Shown: piece after piece, positions 25,096-37,370 of the stretch
How positions within the stretch are numbered: position 1 is the first letter of the stretch
How the letters are laid out: the number at the start of each line of letters is the position of its first letter
DNA from: Apteryx mantelli
Taxonomy: Eukaryota > Chordata > Aves > Apterygiformes > Apterygidae
Assembly (NCBI RefSeq): GCF_036417845.1
Contig: NC_089981.1
Span: 1,195,501-1,259,500 of the forward strand
DNA: 64,000 bases
Reading direction: 5' to 3'
Position numbers and translations under genes: made by a program
The notes under the pieces: generated by a model
What the model was told of the DNA's origin: nothing
What the model saw: the letters and a program-made list of their open reading frames with translations, nothing else
The model's database searches: none

Positions 25096-25689
25096 AATAA
25101 GTTGTAATGTTTTCAATTAGCTCTCAGAAGGGGAGAAATAGTGGAGTTTTACTGGGCTTTTTTGTTTATTTTAAAACCTCTTCTCTGCCGTGTTGGAAAA
25201 CAACCCACACTGAGAGTGAGCTTGAGAACTAAATAGTGGGAATGGGCTGGAGAAAGTTAGTCTGATTTATCCTTTTTTGGTGGTTTAATCTGAGAGTGAT
25301 CAGCCAGTGAACAGCTAATGCTAGTAAGTGAAAAAGAGACATGAGTTTTAGGACTGCAGGTTGCCCCCTGAGGATAGTTACCGTCTGAAGGAGACTAAGG
25401 TCTGAGGCTCAAGTTTTGTTATAGCTGTTTCTGCTTTGATGAGCTTGTTGACTAAATGAGTCAGGATGTTGTTTGTTTGTTTTAGGGCTTTTGTTAATGC
25501 AGGATAACCCTGTTAAATCTTATTTTGCTGTTTTGCAAACTTTATAGCGCTCTTAATAAATCTAGAGGCCTTAACATGCTTAGAAAAAAGTTTAGTGTCC
25601 ATAAGCAGTTGTCAGGTCTCATATTGTTAAGATGCACGTTCTCACTAGCGGTTACGTTGTAGAGGGGCCTCCTTGGAATGGCCTCCATG

Positions 25690-25830
25690 CAGTGAGAGAC
25701 AGATTCTCCTTATTTACAGAGGCAGCTAAGGAGCACTCTGATAAAGTGAACACACAGAGATGAGAATGAAATTCAGTCTCCTGGGTCCTCCCACAGTGTG
25801 CTAACTACAACACCAGACTTTTCCTCTGCT
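25690..25830 (-). mobile_element. Decayed MIR-like SINE, minus orientation
   Basis: On + the sequence passes through 'ccttatttacagaggcag', 'gaaattcagtctcctgggtcctcccacagtgtgctaactacaacacca', which is the order of the reverse complement of MIR (tail and core, then 'ggagacctgggtt' and the 'taaccactagac' head). Boundaries approximate. Confidence 0.5.
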
Positions 25831-26065
25831 CTCATTGAGCGGAGAGTGCCACATTTAACAACCGTTCTGCTGTGTTTTGTGAAAATGACTGAATGAAGCT
25901 ACCTGTGAAGCTGTGCTTCTTACACCCATTTCTCCTCTTTGCTTACTTGCTAATTCATAAGACTCAGGCAGTGGTAGTAGGTCTTTTGATAAAATTACAT
26001 TTCTTAGGATTTTTTTTTCTACTTTGAAAGTATCATTTTTTGAAATAAAGGCACTTAACTAAGTT

Positions 26066-26130
26066 TCAGGCCAGAATGGACTATCAGATCTTCTAGCATG
26101 ACCTGTATAACAACCGTGAACAGTGCAACC
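26066..26130 (-). mobile_element. Ancient CR1-type LINE 3' end
   Basis: On + it reads 'ggccagaatggactatcagatcttctagcatgacctgtataaca', a diverged version of the reverse-complemented 3' end of old CR1 elements ('ggccagaagggaccattgtgatcatctagtctgacctcctgtataaca'). Only the terminal part is recognisable. Confidence 0.5.
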
Positions 26131-26884
26131 TCCAGGTGAAACTGTGGAGGGATTAACTGAAGGTTTTGTGTTCTTTACTGCCAGTGGGAATTTATCCATG
26201 AGATTGAGGTTAATAACACAGCTTTGCCAAGAGAACTGTCAGACTTCTGATCATATGTGGTTGTGGGTTTATGCTTCGTCTGTAAAAAAGCATAGCTCTG
26301 GGCTGGGGTCTTTACAGGAAAGAATATATCTTGTTGAACCATGAGAAACTGGAGTCTTTGGCCTCTTCCTAGCCAGGTTGTGACTTGGCTCAGTCTTGAA
26401 ATTCTGCATGGGCTGGTGACTTCTCAGGGGAACTGGAGAAGTCACAGAGACTTAGTGCAGATCATCAGAAATTCACCCGTTTCTGCTGTAAGCCTTAAAA
26501 AACAATAACAAACACCCCCACCCCAAGCCCCAAGAATAAAAGTTTCTAACAAGAGCACAGTGTAAAAGTTGATTAGCACACAGATCTGACTTGTTGGCCA
26601 GTTTTAGTACAGGTCTCTGTAAAAGAAAAAATGGTGTCTCTGTCCTATCAGAGGCTAGGTGTGCCAGCTTCTTTTAGCAGTTCTTCAGGTTTTGTGGTTT
26701 TTTTCTGAAGCAATAAGCAGGGGTCCTCCAGACAGAACAGTGGGCATATGTTTGGATGAGTTTTTCTATTCTCAGCTCCACCACTGCTTTACAGTATAAA
26801 TCCAGGCAGTTCTCTGTCTCTTTGCCTGTGTCAGCCCTTTGTTTAACAGATTTGTACAGTTCTGGGGCAAGAGTCATTTCTTTC

Positions 26885-26904
26885 TTTTTTTTTTTTTTTT
26901 TTTT
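26885..26904. repeat. Poly-T tract (T20)
   Basis: Run of T preceded by T/C-rich sequence in MYRF intron 1. Homopolymer, with no retroposon body recognised. Confidence 0.85.
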
Positions 26905-28939
26905 AAATATGTGTAGCCCCTTGCATAAGGGAACTGTGTGAGACCTTCAGGTCCTGCATGGAAACAAGAGGCCAGTAATCTGAGGACTTCCTTTAGTCCA
27001 GCGTGAGCAGGGATGTCATGAGGATCAGAGCTCTAGGAACTGCTAATATAGAAATAACTGGTGAAGATCACTGTGGTTGTTAATAAGTGTAGACTGTCCT
27101 TCTGGGAAAGAGACTGTTAGGCTCTGCCTTCTGGTGTGCAGGGTGAGGCTGCGGGCAGGAGGTCACTGGTGTAGTGGCACTCTAGTACCTTGGACAGCAC
27201 TGCTGTCCCAAAAGGGTCTTTCCCAAGGTCCCTTCTCCTGTGAGAAGATCAGATCTGCAATATGGGATCCCTGCCGTATGAATGACCCCGTGGGATGCAG
27301 TGAGATGGCAGGACAGTCAGCTCCCTGCAAGACAGTTGCAGTCCTTTTCCCGGTTGCAGCAAAGTTGGGTGGAACAGCTCCAGAAAGTTCACTGAGTATC
27401 TAGAGACTCATCAAACTACATTTAATTCAGTTCTAGACCTAAGGCACAACCACTAACATACTTTACTAATGACATGGTATAAAGAAGATTCTTCCCTAGC
27501 CTCATGTGTGTGAACAAGTTGCTAGGAGAGAGCCAGGAATCTGCAAAAGGGAAAAGCAACATTCCTTTTGTGACACCCAATCCATACACTGACAAAGAAG
27601 TAAAATGGGGCTTTAGGTGGGGATAGATCTTTGGAATTGCACAGGTGTAACCTGCAGCAAAGATGGGTCTTTGTAAAGAACTGGATATGTCTTAAGACCA
27701 CCTGGTAGTCTGCTTGCAGCAAGCGTATCCTTAAGAAAGATCTTGCAGAATCAGAGAAGTCTTGAAGGCTGGCAAAGGTAGGGATGCATAGACGATTTCA
27801 AGTGGAGAAAGTGTTTGAAAGTTTGGATAAGTAGGAGGGGGCTGCTGGGCTCAAGCAGGCTAGAACAGCGGTTCAGATTGAAACTTCATAACAGATGGGA
27901 TTGACAGGGAAAAACTCACTAGAAGCTGAGTTGTGGGATGCTACTCTGGGCTGTGTGCACTTGTGTGGGTCTAGTGTAGTGTGCTGAAAGCCTTACCAGA
28001 ACATATATGTTTGCATTACCTTTATGTTGCCACTCCTCAAGTGAGCTTCCCTTATCTCCAGGGATGTTCAGGTACCATCTGGTATCCTATGGCAGCTGTA
28101 GAAGACCTACTGTCTTTTAAGGAACAGTCTGTCTTCTGTTAAAACTGGGCTGGAGTTAAGGAATTGTTTTCTCATTTCTATTTCAGCTTCCAGGCACGCT
28201 TCTCTCACAGCTAGGAGCTCTGTCTGATAGACTTCAGGCAAGGGATGAACCCAGTGTATGGTGCTAGGGAGAAGTGTCTGGTGGGAGTGGCATGAAGTCA
28301 GTGCTCTCTCTGCTCCCCTTCTACGGACAATTCATGACTTAGAGTTGCAGTAACATGAGTTTTAAGTGAATTTTGCCAATAGCACTCAAATGGAAGGATT
28401 AGTAAACTACAGCAGGAATAAGGAAATAGAAAAACATTTTCAAAAGTGTTTTTTGTACCACTAAAAATCTTAAGGTACCTTCTAATCACAGTTAATTCTG
28501 AAATCTTTTCCCTTAATCCAGTGATGTGAAGAACCTGGAGGACAGTTAGACAAAAAATGGGCCACGATTGTAGTTTTCTATGCTGAAAGAGTTTGATATT
28601 GTCTCCCTGAGCTCCTTGTGTCTCTGTTGAGAGACAGTCTGCCTGCTGCCTCTGTGTAATGTTAGATTCAGAACTCTGTAGGCTTTACAACTAGGAGGGA
28701 CCTTCAGGATATCTGAAAGGTAGAACTGTTCCTAGAGCATCTCTTTGAGAATAATGTTTTATAATTTCCAAAAGATGGTAACCTGTAATGTTGATATTCA
28801 TATTTATTGCAATCACTCATGAGGGCCTTGGGCCTCCTGCGGCAGTGCTTTATGAGCACAGAATAGCAGATGGTCCCTGACCTGCATGTTTTACCTCTTT
28901 TGGAAAGCTGTTCCTCCCTTCTAGGAACCACATCTTACT

Positions 28940-29435
28940 TCGTGGCTGACATTGACAAACCTTGCAGTCCAACTGCCATGTCTCCTCTGTGAGACTGAAG
29001 CTCCCTCCTGCCAGGCTTCTTTTTCAGATGTGAGTTTACATATATAGGGACTGAACCACCTCTCAACCTCCTAGTAATAAACAGATCAGCTGGATACTTG
29101 CTTTGTATAGCTTCTTTTACATCCTTAGCAGCATTATTATGACTTTTTCTGAATTTTCTCCAGTATTTTTGTGTCCTCTTCCAAACAATAAGAGTTGGGC
29201 CCAGGATTCCAGCAATGGTGTGTAAAAAAGCAAGAACCATTTCTCCCGCTTCTGCTTGATTGTCCCTTTGCGCATGGAGAAGTCTGTGGTCGCTGTCATA
29301 GCTATGACATTATGTCAAGGGTTTGTGTGGCTGTGATTAGTCCTGAAGAGTGGAGCCTCTTTATTAGTCATTTTTTCCAAGAGAGTTTCACAACCTGTAG
29401 ATGCTGCTTTCACTCTGGACTTCCGGGTGATCATT
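28940..29435 (-). mobile_element. Old CR1 LINE, 3' part, split by a younger CR1
   Basis: When compared with the minus-strand CR1 at 34451-37370 the segment is colinear: 'ttcagatgtgag..acatatatagggactgaaccacctctc' matches the CR1 region at about 34775-34810, and 'cctagcag..ctttttctgaattttctccagtattttt..' matches the region near 34890-34930. It is much more diverged than the other CR1 copies, so it is an older insertion. The older element may start even further left, about 28690, where 'ctaggagggaccttcaggatatctg' resembles a CR1 3' end. Its continuation is at 29751-30060. Confidence 0.5.
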
Positions 29436-29748
29436 ACAGAATCACAGAATGTTTGAGGTTGGGAGGAACTTTTGAAGATCATCTAGTCCAACCTCCCTGC
29501 TCAAGCTGGGTCGCTTACAACGCGTTGCCCACGATTGTGTCAGACAGCTTTTGAACATCTCCAAGGATGGAGACTCCACAACCTCTCTGGGCAACCTGTT
29601 CCAGTGCTCAGTCACCCTCACAGGAAAGAAGTTCTTCCTCATGGTCAGATGGAACTTCCTGTGGTTCAGTTTGTGCCTGTTGCCTCTCATCCTGTCACTG
29701 CCTCTTGTCCACTGAAAAGAGTCTGGCCCCAACCTCTCTACACCCTTC
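29436..29748 (-). mobile_element. Young CR1 LINE fragment, 5'-truncated
   Basis: The left edge begins 'acagaatcacagaatg', the reverse complement of the CR1 3' terminal ATTCTGTG repeat. From there the sequence is nearly identical to the 3' 300 bases of the CR1 at 34451 until about 29744, where similarity stops at '..ctctctacaccct'. It encodes, on the minus strand, the C-terminal peptide with the words [17 protein letters not shown]. Typical short CR1 copy: severely 5'-truncated, with no poly-A and no evident target duplication. Confidence 0.92.
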
Positions 29749-29750
29749 CT

Positions 29751-30060
29751 TTACCTTTCTTTGCTGTCCCACTAGTCTGTGTGCTGCCTTCAAACTTCAT
29801 CAGCAATAAAAAGTGCTGAATGGCTTTGGCCCAGGTACCAGTCCCTCAGGGTCTCTGCTAGTAACCACACTGCTTTTTGATATCTAGGTGTTAACAGCCA
29901 TATTTCAGCTCTATCAGTGATCCAGTGTTTGTTCTGTCTTATGTTCTCTCTGTGAATTCCATGTGGTGGAAGTTTCTAATCAGGATGTTGTGTGGCATCA
30001 AGCGAAATGCGTTGGAGAAATTCAAGACTAAAACCTCCAGGGCAGGGGCTGCCTGTTTGA
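29751..30060 (-). mobile_element. Old CR1 LINE, reverse-transcriptase part, right half of split copy
   Basis: On + 'aacttcatcagcaataaa', 'ggcccaggtaccagtccctcagggtctctgctagtaacc' and 'aggatgttgtgtggcatcaagcgaaatgcgttggagaaattcaagac' align in order with the CR1 at 34451-37370 (regions near 35350, 35405-35450 and 35560-35605). The copy is old and has no open frame. Together with 28940-29435 it forms one CR1 interrupted by the younger insertion. Confidence 0.6.
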
Positions 30061-33000
30061 TATTTGAACCGACAACCCCAAGCATAGTAGACCCCAACTA
30101 TGTTATGGAGTCACCTCAATAACATATATTTAGCAATCTAAAGATGCTATTAGTACCAAAACCATGGATTGAAAAGATGAAAAGTGGATTTTGCAGGAAG
30201 GCCAGACTTTCTGTTTCATTTCAGGTGAAGTCAGCAAACTGTTCTGGTTCAGCCCAGCTCATTTTGGCCTTGTTTTGGGAAAGCAAAACAAAATGCATCT
30301 GGGGGAAAATAATTCCAAACACAGATATTCCCAGGGAGACAGCCAGCCTCAGTGCTCCCAGCTGTGACAGATGCTGGGATGACAGTAGAAAGCAATAGCA
30401 CAGGAATTACTGTGCACAGGCTGGGGACAGTCTCACAGGACAGATAATGTCAGGTTGATGGTAGTCAGGACTGGAGGAGTTGATCTGTGAGGCAGCAGTG
30501 GCTAGAAGATATTGAATGGCCCAACTGTGAAATCCTTGTGCTATTTAGTACAAGGGGCATTAGCAGTGAATGGAAATAAGAAAGGGAGCATTTAGGTCAG
30601 ACACTGGGGATAACTGCCAGACTTTGAGAAGTGTGGAGCTGTAGCTTCATTTCCCAAATGGAAGTGATGAAAGTCCAGATGCATAGGGCAGAGCCCCGAG
30701 GAGTAAGCTGGAGTGAATTACCTTGTGCCACGCTGGACAGGAGGCTTTAAGAGATCTTTTAATCTAATGATCTAGTGACTCATACAGTTTGTGTAATTTC
30801 CTTGCCTTCCCACTCTTCTCTCACAACCCGACTCTTTGTCACAGTTCTTCTGGCTGGCAGCGAGACTGACTTGTTAGTTCAGGACCTACATGCTGCTTTC
30901 CCCAGCAGGTGCTTTAAAACAGAAACAGTGTGTGAGCTCTGCTCTGGTAGAAGGAGCTGGGCCAGCAGCACTGGAAAGCAGCATCGTTTACTGCCTGTTG
31001 TCTTCTGTGCTGGAGAGAAATGGAGGAAGAAGAATCATCTTTGCAGCAGAAGAGGGATGGGTCCCAGAGGTTTGGTCAGGCTTTAGTGTCCAGGCTGAAG
31101 TGTCAGGAGAGGAGCCTCAGTTTAGTTCCCAGATACCTGACCTTCCTCATGCATCTGTTCTGTATTCAGTCCTTTCTGATGAGCTCTCACCAGTTGTCAT
31201 CCATCCCTCACACTTCCCCCACTCTCAGCTCACAGCATTGCCATGAGGTTTATCTTGCTGTTCCACTGTTTTGGGCACATCTCACCCTTATTTGAACCTC
31301 ATTACTTGCCTCTTCTTGAGACTCTCTGTGTTGAGAGAGCATCAAGGCCCCGAGGAACTGTTCTGCCTATGGGAATGTCTTCACTCCATGCCTCCCACCT
31401 CCCCAGTCCCAGGGTGACCTTTACATCCTCCGGTTTCTGCGAATACTTCCGTGCTGCACCTCCTCACACAGTGTGCTCGAGCAGTGTGACAGATATCTTC
31501 CCTGTCTTCATTTGTATCACTCCAGACAACATGCTTCTTTGAAGTCAGACGTGGAACACGCAAGGAGAACGTAGGATGAATCGATCCAAGAAGCACACTT
31601 GCTATATGTTTTGTATTGTCCAGTGACTTTTTACTAAATCCCTGGTGCAGGAACTATGTTCTGGTGTGGAAGAGAGCTCATAGTTAGTCAGAAAAAGTGA
31701 ACAGCAAGTTAAAATAAAAACAGAAAAAGAAAAATGCCTAGTTTTCAATTTGAAAACCTGTGTGGAAATAACCAGCATGGCAATATTCTCTATTTTTTTT
31801 CTTTTTTTTCCAAAAAACAATCATTTTAATTGCATCATTGCGTGTTATTTATATGGGGTAGCTACCAAAACTTAGCTTAGCTCAGGAAAGAGAAAAGTAT
31901 GAATGTGACTGAGCTAGTCCATGAACACTTTTTTGAAAAGTAGCTTTCCTGGAGCAGAGTGCTCTTTATTCTAGCAGTTAGGGATATGAAGGTGTGTCAT
32001 GCAAACTGCAACAAGAAACTAGGTGTGCTGCTTTATTAGTGTAGCCCCTTCCTCAGGAGGAGATGAATTCATCAGCTGAAGCCTCTGTCCAAAGGATATA
32101 TTCAGCTCAGTGAGAAATTCTGGTTTGATGGGGGCCACCCTGAGTAAAATTCTTTGGTCTGCATTACTCAGGGGTATAACAGTTGGTATTGTCTTAAGAT
32201 GGATGAAATCAGAGAGAAATAGTATCCACTGTATCCTTCAGTCCATCTCTCTTTCAAGAGCACAAGGAGGGCAAGAACTCACAAGCAGGGTGAATTGGCT
32301 CATGAATCAATCCTGAACCTAAACCAAGCGGCAGAGCAGGAAGACTGTCACTGGACCATTTAAGTAACCCCAGTGCTGTTCTCTAAAGTAGAATGCGTGC
32401 CACTGTGTGAATACCTACAGACATGCCATTCATACTGCACGGCTGCCAAGTAAGGCTTGGACCATTGAAGCGGGATATTTTGAATCTCCTCCTTCTTTCC
32501 TCCTTGAGGAAGGAAATGACTGCCTTGTACCTGCCTCCCAGATTGGTCCACTTCTCTTGATTGCATTGCTCTGCTCTTAGATCCTGGGAAGTGGTGTCGT
32601 GTTTTGGAGGTCTGTGCAAAGTGTATAGCAGAGGTAAACAAGGACCTCCTGCAGCGATGGCTCTTTCCCAGGTAGTCTCATTTTGCACTGAGTTTGTAAT
32701 CTCACTGAGATTTGGCAATAGATAAGGGATTAAGGGAAATCAGGTTTTGGGTGTGAAGCATCCAGAGGAAACCCAATGATATAAGAATCTTATGGTGTCT
32801 TCTGTGATTTTTGCAGGAGTCAGTTCTGGAGCAAATGCTATTATAGCATAGTGCTGAGAGTATATGCTGTGTTGCTGCATATCCCAGCAGTGAGAGGAGA
32901 AGGAAGAGCCCAGTGACCCAACACTCCCATTTGTGAAAGATTAGTGTTGGTTGCACCAAAAGAGTGATGGCCCTCCCCAAGCCCTGGCAAAAGTCCCATC

Positions 33001-34450
33001 CAGATAAATAGCTCTGCCTTCTTATTTTCAGTCTCCTGACTGGACAGGAGAGACCTTATTGCCTCCCTAACAGTTCTGTGCTCTGTTAGAAGGGAGGAAC
33101 GAGATGCCCAGTTTGAACTTGGTGTTCCAGGCAATGCTTGGCTGCCTGTAGGATTGTATTTTTCTGTTGCTCTTTAATTATTAATCTTTGCGCCTAAAGA
33201 TTGTTGTGTGCTGGGGGGTTTCCAGGAGAGGCAGCATAGCTCCAAACCGGTTGCTGAGTTCCCCAGCATGTGTGTGGTGTGCATGTACTTAGAACTGGGC
33301 TGAAAGTAGTCTCCAGAATGGCTGTTGCTTTCTTCTGGACCACCTGGATCTTTGAGTTTCATAAGAGTCTTTCCAGGGGCCACAGACCTTGCAGTCTTGG
33401 TAGGCCCTGCAGTGGGGTCAGTGACCAGTGGGCTGTGTCCCAGTGGCTCTCTCCCTTTCAGTAGCAGAGCAGCAGTGACATTGTGCAGGAGCCTTCTGTC
33501 AGCCTCGTGAAGTCACCTTGCTTCTTTGGGCCTCTCTTTCCTTTCCCAGCCTTTGCCTAGCGTGACTGGGCCATGGGGAACTGGGTCCTAAAGTCTGCTT
33601 AATGCCTGTACATAGCATGTAATAATTTTTTTTTTTTTTGGTATTGACAATTTGTTCTCATAATTCACACTGAAGAGTGTTTGCACTGTAAGGGAAGAGG
33701 GCTATGCTAGGCTTTCGCTCTCAGCAGCAGGTGTTACAGTGATGATGGGGAGCTCACGTAGATAGATGTTACCCTGTAGAAAAAGGTAGCTCCCACCCCC
33801 AAAACTTGTAGTCTAGATGAAGTTAATGGGCTGCAGAAAGAGGAGTGCGCTGGGGATTTCTGTGCCAGATCAGAAGCTTTAGCCTAGGTCTCCTTTTTTC
33901 TGTCCAATCCTTCAAAAACAGCCTACTAAAGCATGGTAAAGTGGAGTGGCTGTGTGGCCAGTGTGCTTTAATCTTGGTTGCAGGAGGGTTTGGAGGGATG
34001 GGATGCATGGAGATGAAGCTTCGTGCTGTTTTGTCTCAGATCGGCTGAGTCCATGAGCACAAAGGAGCCTCAGCAAAATGGAGATCTTGAGGCTTTACTG
34101 AAAAGCCTCTCCCTAATCTTGTCTTCCTCTTGGGGTGGAGAATCAAGCAGCAAAAAGAACTTCCTTTCCTAAGTTCCTGGTGTGAGTGAGGTGCAGGAAA
34201 CAAAATCTGTTGGGGTAAAGAAGCAGCCAGGAAGGTAAGCTTCTGCCATACTTCTGCTGTGCAGATGTCTGGACTGAAAGCCAGAATGTCACCCTGCCCT
34301 CTGTAAGGGCTTCTTCTCCTGCAGCCTGTTGAAGAAGAGGAGCAAGCAGTGGCAGGTACCTTCCCAGGCAGTGTGGAAAGGAAGGTAGCCCAGGCCTCAC
34401 AGGCCTTTCTCCCTAGCTTGGGGTGAGAGCCTGGTCAGTCCCTTTTCATG
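30061..34450 (+). other. MYRF: MYRF intron 1, middle part
   Basis: Unique-looking intronic sequence with a poly-T run at 33626-33639. I see no exon, RNA gene or recognisable transposon here. Short open frames lack any family resemblance. Confidence 0.65.
33626..33639. repeat. Poly-T tract (T14)
   Basis: Homopolymer within MYRF intron 1, following 'gtaataat'. Confidence 0.8.
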
Positions 34451-37370
34451 GAATCGCACAGAATCACAGAATGGTTGAGGTCGGGAGGGCCCTCTGGAGA
34501 TCATCTAGTCCAACCCCCCTGCTCAAGCTGGGTCACTTACAGCACGTTGCCCACGATTGTGTCAGACAGCTTTTGAACATCTCCAAGGATGGAGACTCCA
34601 CAACCTCTCTGGGCAACCTGTTCCAGTGCTCAGTCACCCTCACAGGAGAGAAGTTTTTCCTCATGGTCAGATGGAACTTCCTGTGGTTCAGTTTGTGCCT
34701 GTTGCCTCTCATCCTGTCACTGCCTCTTGTCCACTGAAAAGAGTCTGGCCCCAACCTCTCTACACCCTCCCTTCAGATACTTATACACATCGATAAGATC
34801 CCCCCTCAGTCTTCTCTTCTCCAGGCTGAAGAGTCCCAGCTCTCTCAGCCTTTCCTCATAAGAGAGATGCTCCAGTCCCCTAATCATCTTTGTAGCCCTT
34901 TGCTGGACTTGCTGCAGTAGTGCCACATCCCTCTTGTACTGGGGAGCCCAGAACTGGACGCAGTACTCCAGATGTGGCCTCAGCAGGGCTGAGTAGAGGG
35001 GGAGAATCACCTCCCTCGACCTGCTGGCAACACTCTTTCTGATGCAGCCCAGGATACCATTGGCCTTCTTGGCCACAAGGGCACATTGCTGCCTCATGCT
35101 TAACTTGGTGTCCACCAGCACTCCCAGGTCCTTCTCCGCAGAGCTGCTTTCTGGCAGATCAGCCCCCAACCTGTACTGGTGCATGGGGTTATTCCTCCCC
35201 AGGTGCAGGACCCTGCACTTGCCTTTGTTGAACTTCATGAGGTTCCTCTCCACCCACCTCTCCAGCCTGTCCAGGTCTCTCTGAATGGCAGCATAGCCCT
35301 CTGGTGTATCAGCCACTCCTCCCAGTTTTGTATCCTCAGCAAACTTGCTGAGGGTGCACTCTTTCCCTTCATCCAGGTCATTGATGAAGAAGTTGAACAA
35401 GACTGGACCCAGTACCAACCCCTGGGGGACACTGCTAGCTGCAGGCCTCCAACTAGACTCTGTGCCACTGATCACAACTCTCTGAGCTCTGCCATTCAGC
35501 CAGTTCTCAATCCACCTCACTGTCCACTCATCTAACCCACACTTCCTGAGCTTGCCTATGAGGATGTTATGGGAGACAGTGTCAAAAGCCTTGCTGAAGT
35601 CAAGGTAGACAACATCCACTGCTCTCCCCTCATCTACCCAGCCAGTCATTCCATCAGAGAAGGCTATCAGATTGGTTCAGCATGATTTCCCCCTTTGTGA
35701 ATACATGCTGACTGCTCCTGATCACCTTCTTATCCTCCACATGCTTAGAGATGGCCTCCATGATGAGCTGCTCCATCACCTTTCCAGGGCTGGAGGTGAG
35801 GCTGACTGGCCTGTAGTTTCCTGGGTCCTCTTTCTTGCCCTTTTTGAAGACTGGAGTGACATTGGCTTTCTTCCAGTCTTCAGGCACCTCTCCCAATCTC
35901 CTTTCAAAGATGATGGAGAGTGGCCTAGCAATGACGACTGCCAGCTCCTTCAGCATTCATGGGTGCATCCCATCAGGGCCCATGAACTTGTGGATGTCAG
36001 CTTTGCCTAAATGATCTCTAACCTGATCCTCCTCGACCAAGGAAAAGTCTTCCTTTCTCCAGACTTTCTCTCTTGTCTCCAGGGTCTGGGGTTCCTGAGG
36101 GCTGGCCTGAGCAGTAAAGACTGAAGCAAAGGCGGCATTCAGTAACTCTGTCTTCTCTGTATCCTTTGTCACCAGGGCTCCTGCCCCATTCAGTAGCGGG
36201 CCCACATTTTCCCTAATCTTCCTTTTGCTACTAATGTCTTTGAAGAAGCCCTTCTTGTTGTCCTTGACGTCTCTTGCCAGATTAAACTCCAAATGGGCCT
36301 TGGTCTTCCTAGTACCATCCCTGCATACTCAGATGATGTCCCTGTATTTCTCCCAAGTGGCCAGTCCCTGCTTCCACCTTCTGTGCACTTCCTTCTTCTG
36401 TTTGAGCGTTGCCAGGAGGTTCATCCATGCAGCTCTCCTGCCCCCTTTGGTTGACTTCCTGCTCATTGGGATGCACCATTCTTGAGCTTGGAGGAGGTGG
36501 TCCTTGAATATTAACCAGCTCTCTTGGACCCTTCTTCCTTCTAGGGCCCTATCCCATGGGATTCTCCCAAGAATGTCCCTGAAGAGGTCAAAGTTTGCTC
36601 TGCTGAAGTTCAGGGTTATGACCCTACTTTTTGCCCTTCTTCCTCCTCGCAGGATCCTGAACTCCACCATCTTATGGTCACTGCAGCCAAGGCAGCCCCC
36701 AACCTTCACATTTCCAAACAGCGCTTCCTTGTTTGTTAGTACAAGGTCCAGCAGCACACCTCTCCTCGTTGGCTCCTCCATCACCTGTATCAAGAAGTTA
36801 TCACTGACGCTCTCTAGGAACCTCCTGGATTGCTGGTGCCTCGCTGTGTTTTCTCTCCAGCAGATATCAGGGTGATTAAAGTCCCCCATGAGAAGCAGGG
36901 TCTGTGATCGTGAGGCTACTTCCAGTCTTCTACAGACCTCATCAACTTCCTCTTCCTGATCAGGCGGCCTGTAGCAAACACCCACAACAGTGTCGCCCAT
37001 GTTAGTCTGCCCTTTAATCCTTACCCATAAGCCCTCGACTCACTCATCATCCGCCCCTAGGCAGAGTTCAATACATTCCATTTGCTTTCTCACGTAAAGG
37101 ATGACTCCCCCTCCTCACCTTCCTGGCCTGTCCTTCCTAAAGAGCATGTAGCCATCCATGGCAGCATTCCAGTCACGTGAGCTACCCCACCATGTCTCCA
37201 TAATCACGATGAGATCATAGCCCTGCGACTGCACACAGATTTCTAATTCCTCCTGCTTATTCCCTGTGCAGCATGCATTTGTGTACAGGCACTTCAGAGA
37301 GGTATTTGAGCATGCTGATTTCCCAGAAGGGAAACGGAGCTCAGCATCTTGCTTTCCCTCCCTGACTCTT
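34451..37370 (-). mobile_element. Long CR1 LINE copy (about 2.9 kb), ORF2 region and 3' end
   Basis: Begins at its 3' end with 'cacagaatcacagaatggttgagg' on + and continues through the whole reverse transcriptase and most or all of the endonuclease region, ending somewhere near 37370, where the similarity fades. It is antisense to MYRF and lies in intron 1. ORF1 is not recognisable, so the copy is 5'-truncated, but it is by far the longest in the window. See the separate pseudogene entry for its broken reading frame. Confidence 0.93.
34717..37290 (-). pseudogene. CR1 ORF2 (endonuclease and reverse transcriptase), broken
   Basis: Read from the right, the frame contains the apurinic-type endonuclease words ETWWGS, then GVCYRPPDQEEE, the catalytic-type MGDFNHPDICW and SDHKMVEF, followed by the linker and reverse transcriptase with FKKGKKEDPGNYRPVSLTS, the [11 protein letters not shown] motif A, SVPQG motif and the motif C region. 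Stop codons interrupt it at about 37115, 37040, 36329 and 35957, and the frame shifts by one base near 35650. The catalytic motif C, normally FADD, is FAED here (E codon 35335-35337), so the enzyme would be inactive even if the breaks were absent. The frame ends at TGA 34717-34719 after FSVDKRQ. It is a dead copy of a retrotransposon gene that normally copies CR1 RNA into the genome. Confidence 0.9.

Larger units (their letters stand above)
12981..29435 (+). other. MYRF: MYRF intron 1, left part
   Basis: Intron 1 runs from 12981 to 46670 (33.7 kb) with GT-AG ends. This left part has no recognisable internal exon. Its first 150 bases still belong to the CpG island. It contains relics listed separately: MIR-like SINEs, a palindromic repeat, an hAT-type MITE and old CR1 pieces. 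Otherwise it is unremarkable unique sequence. A long first intron after a very short first coding exon is typical for regulated developmental genes, so enhancers are likely, but none can be located from the bases alone. Confidence 0.8.
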
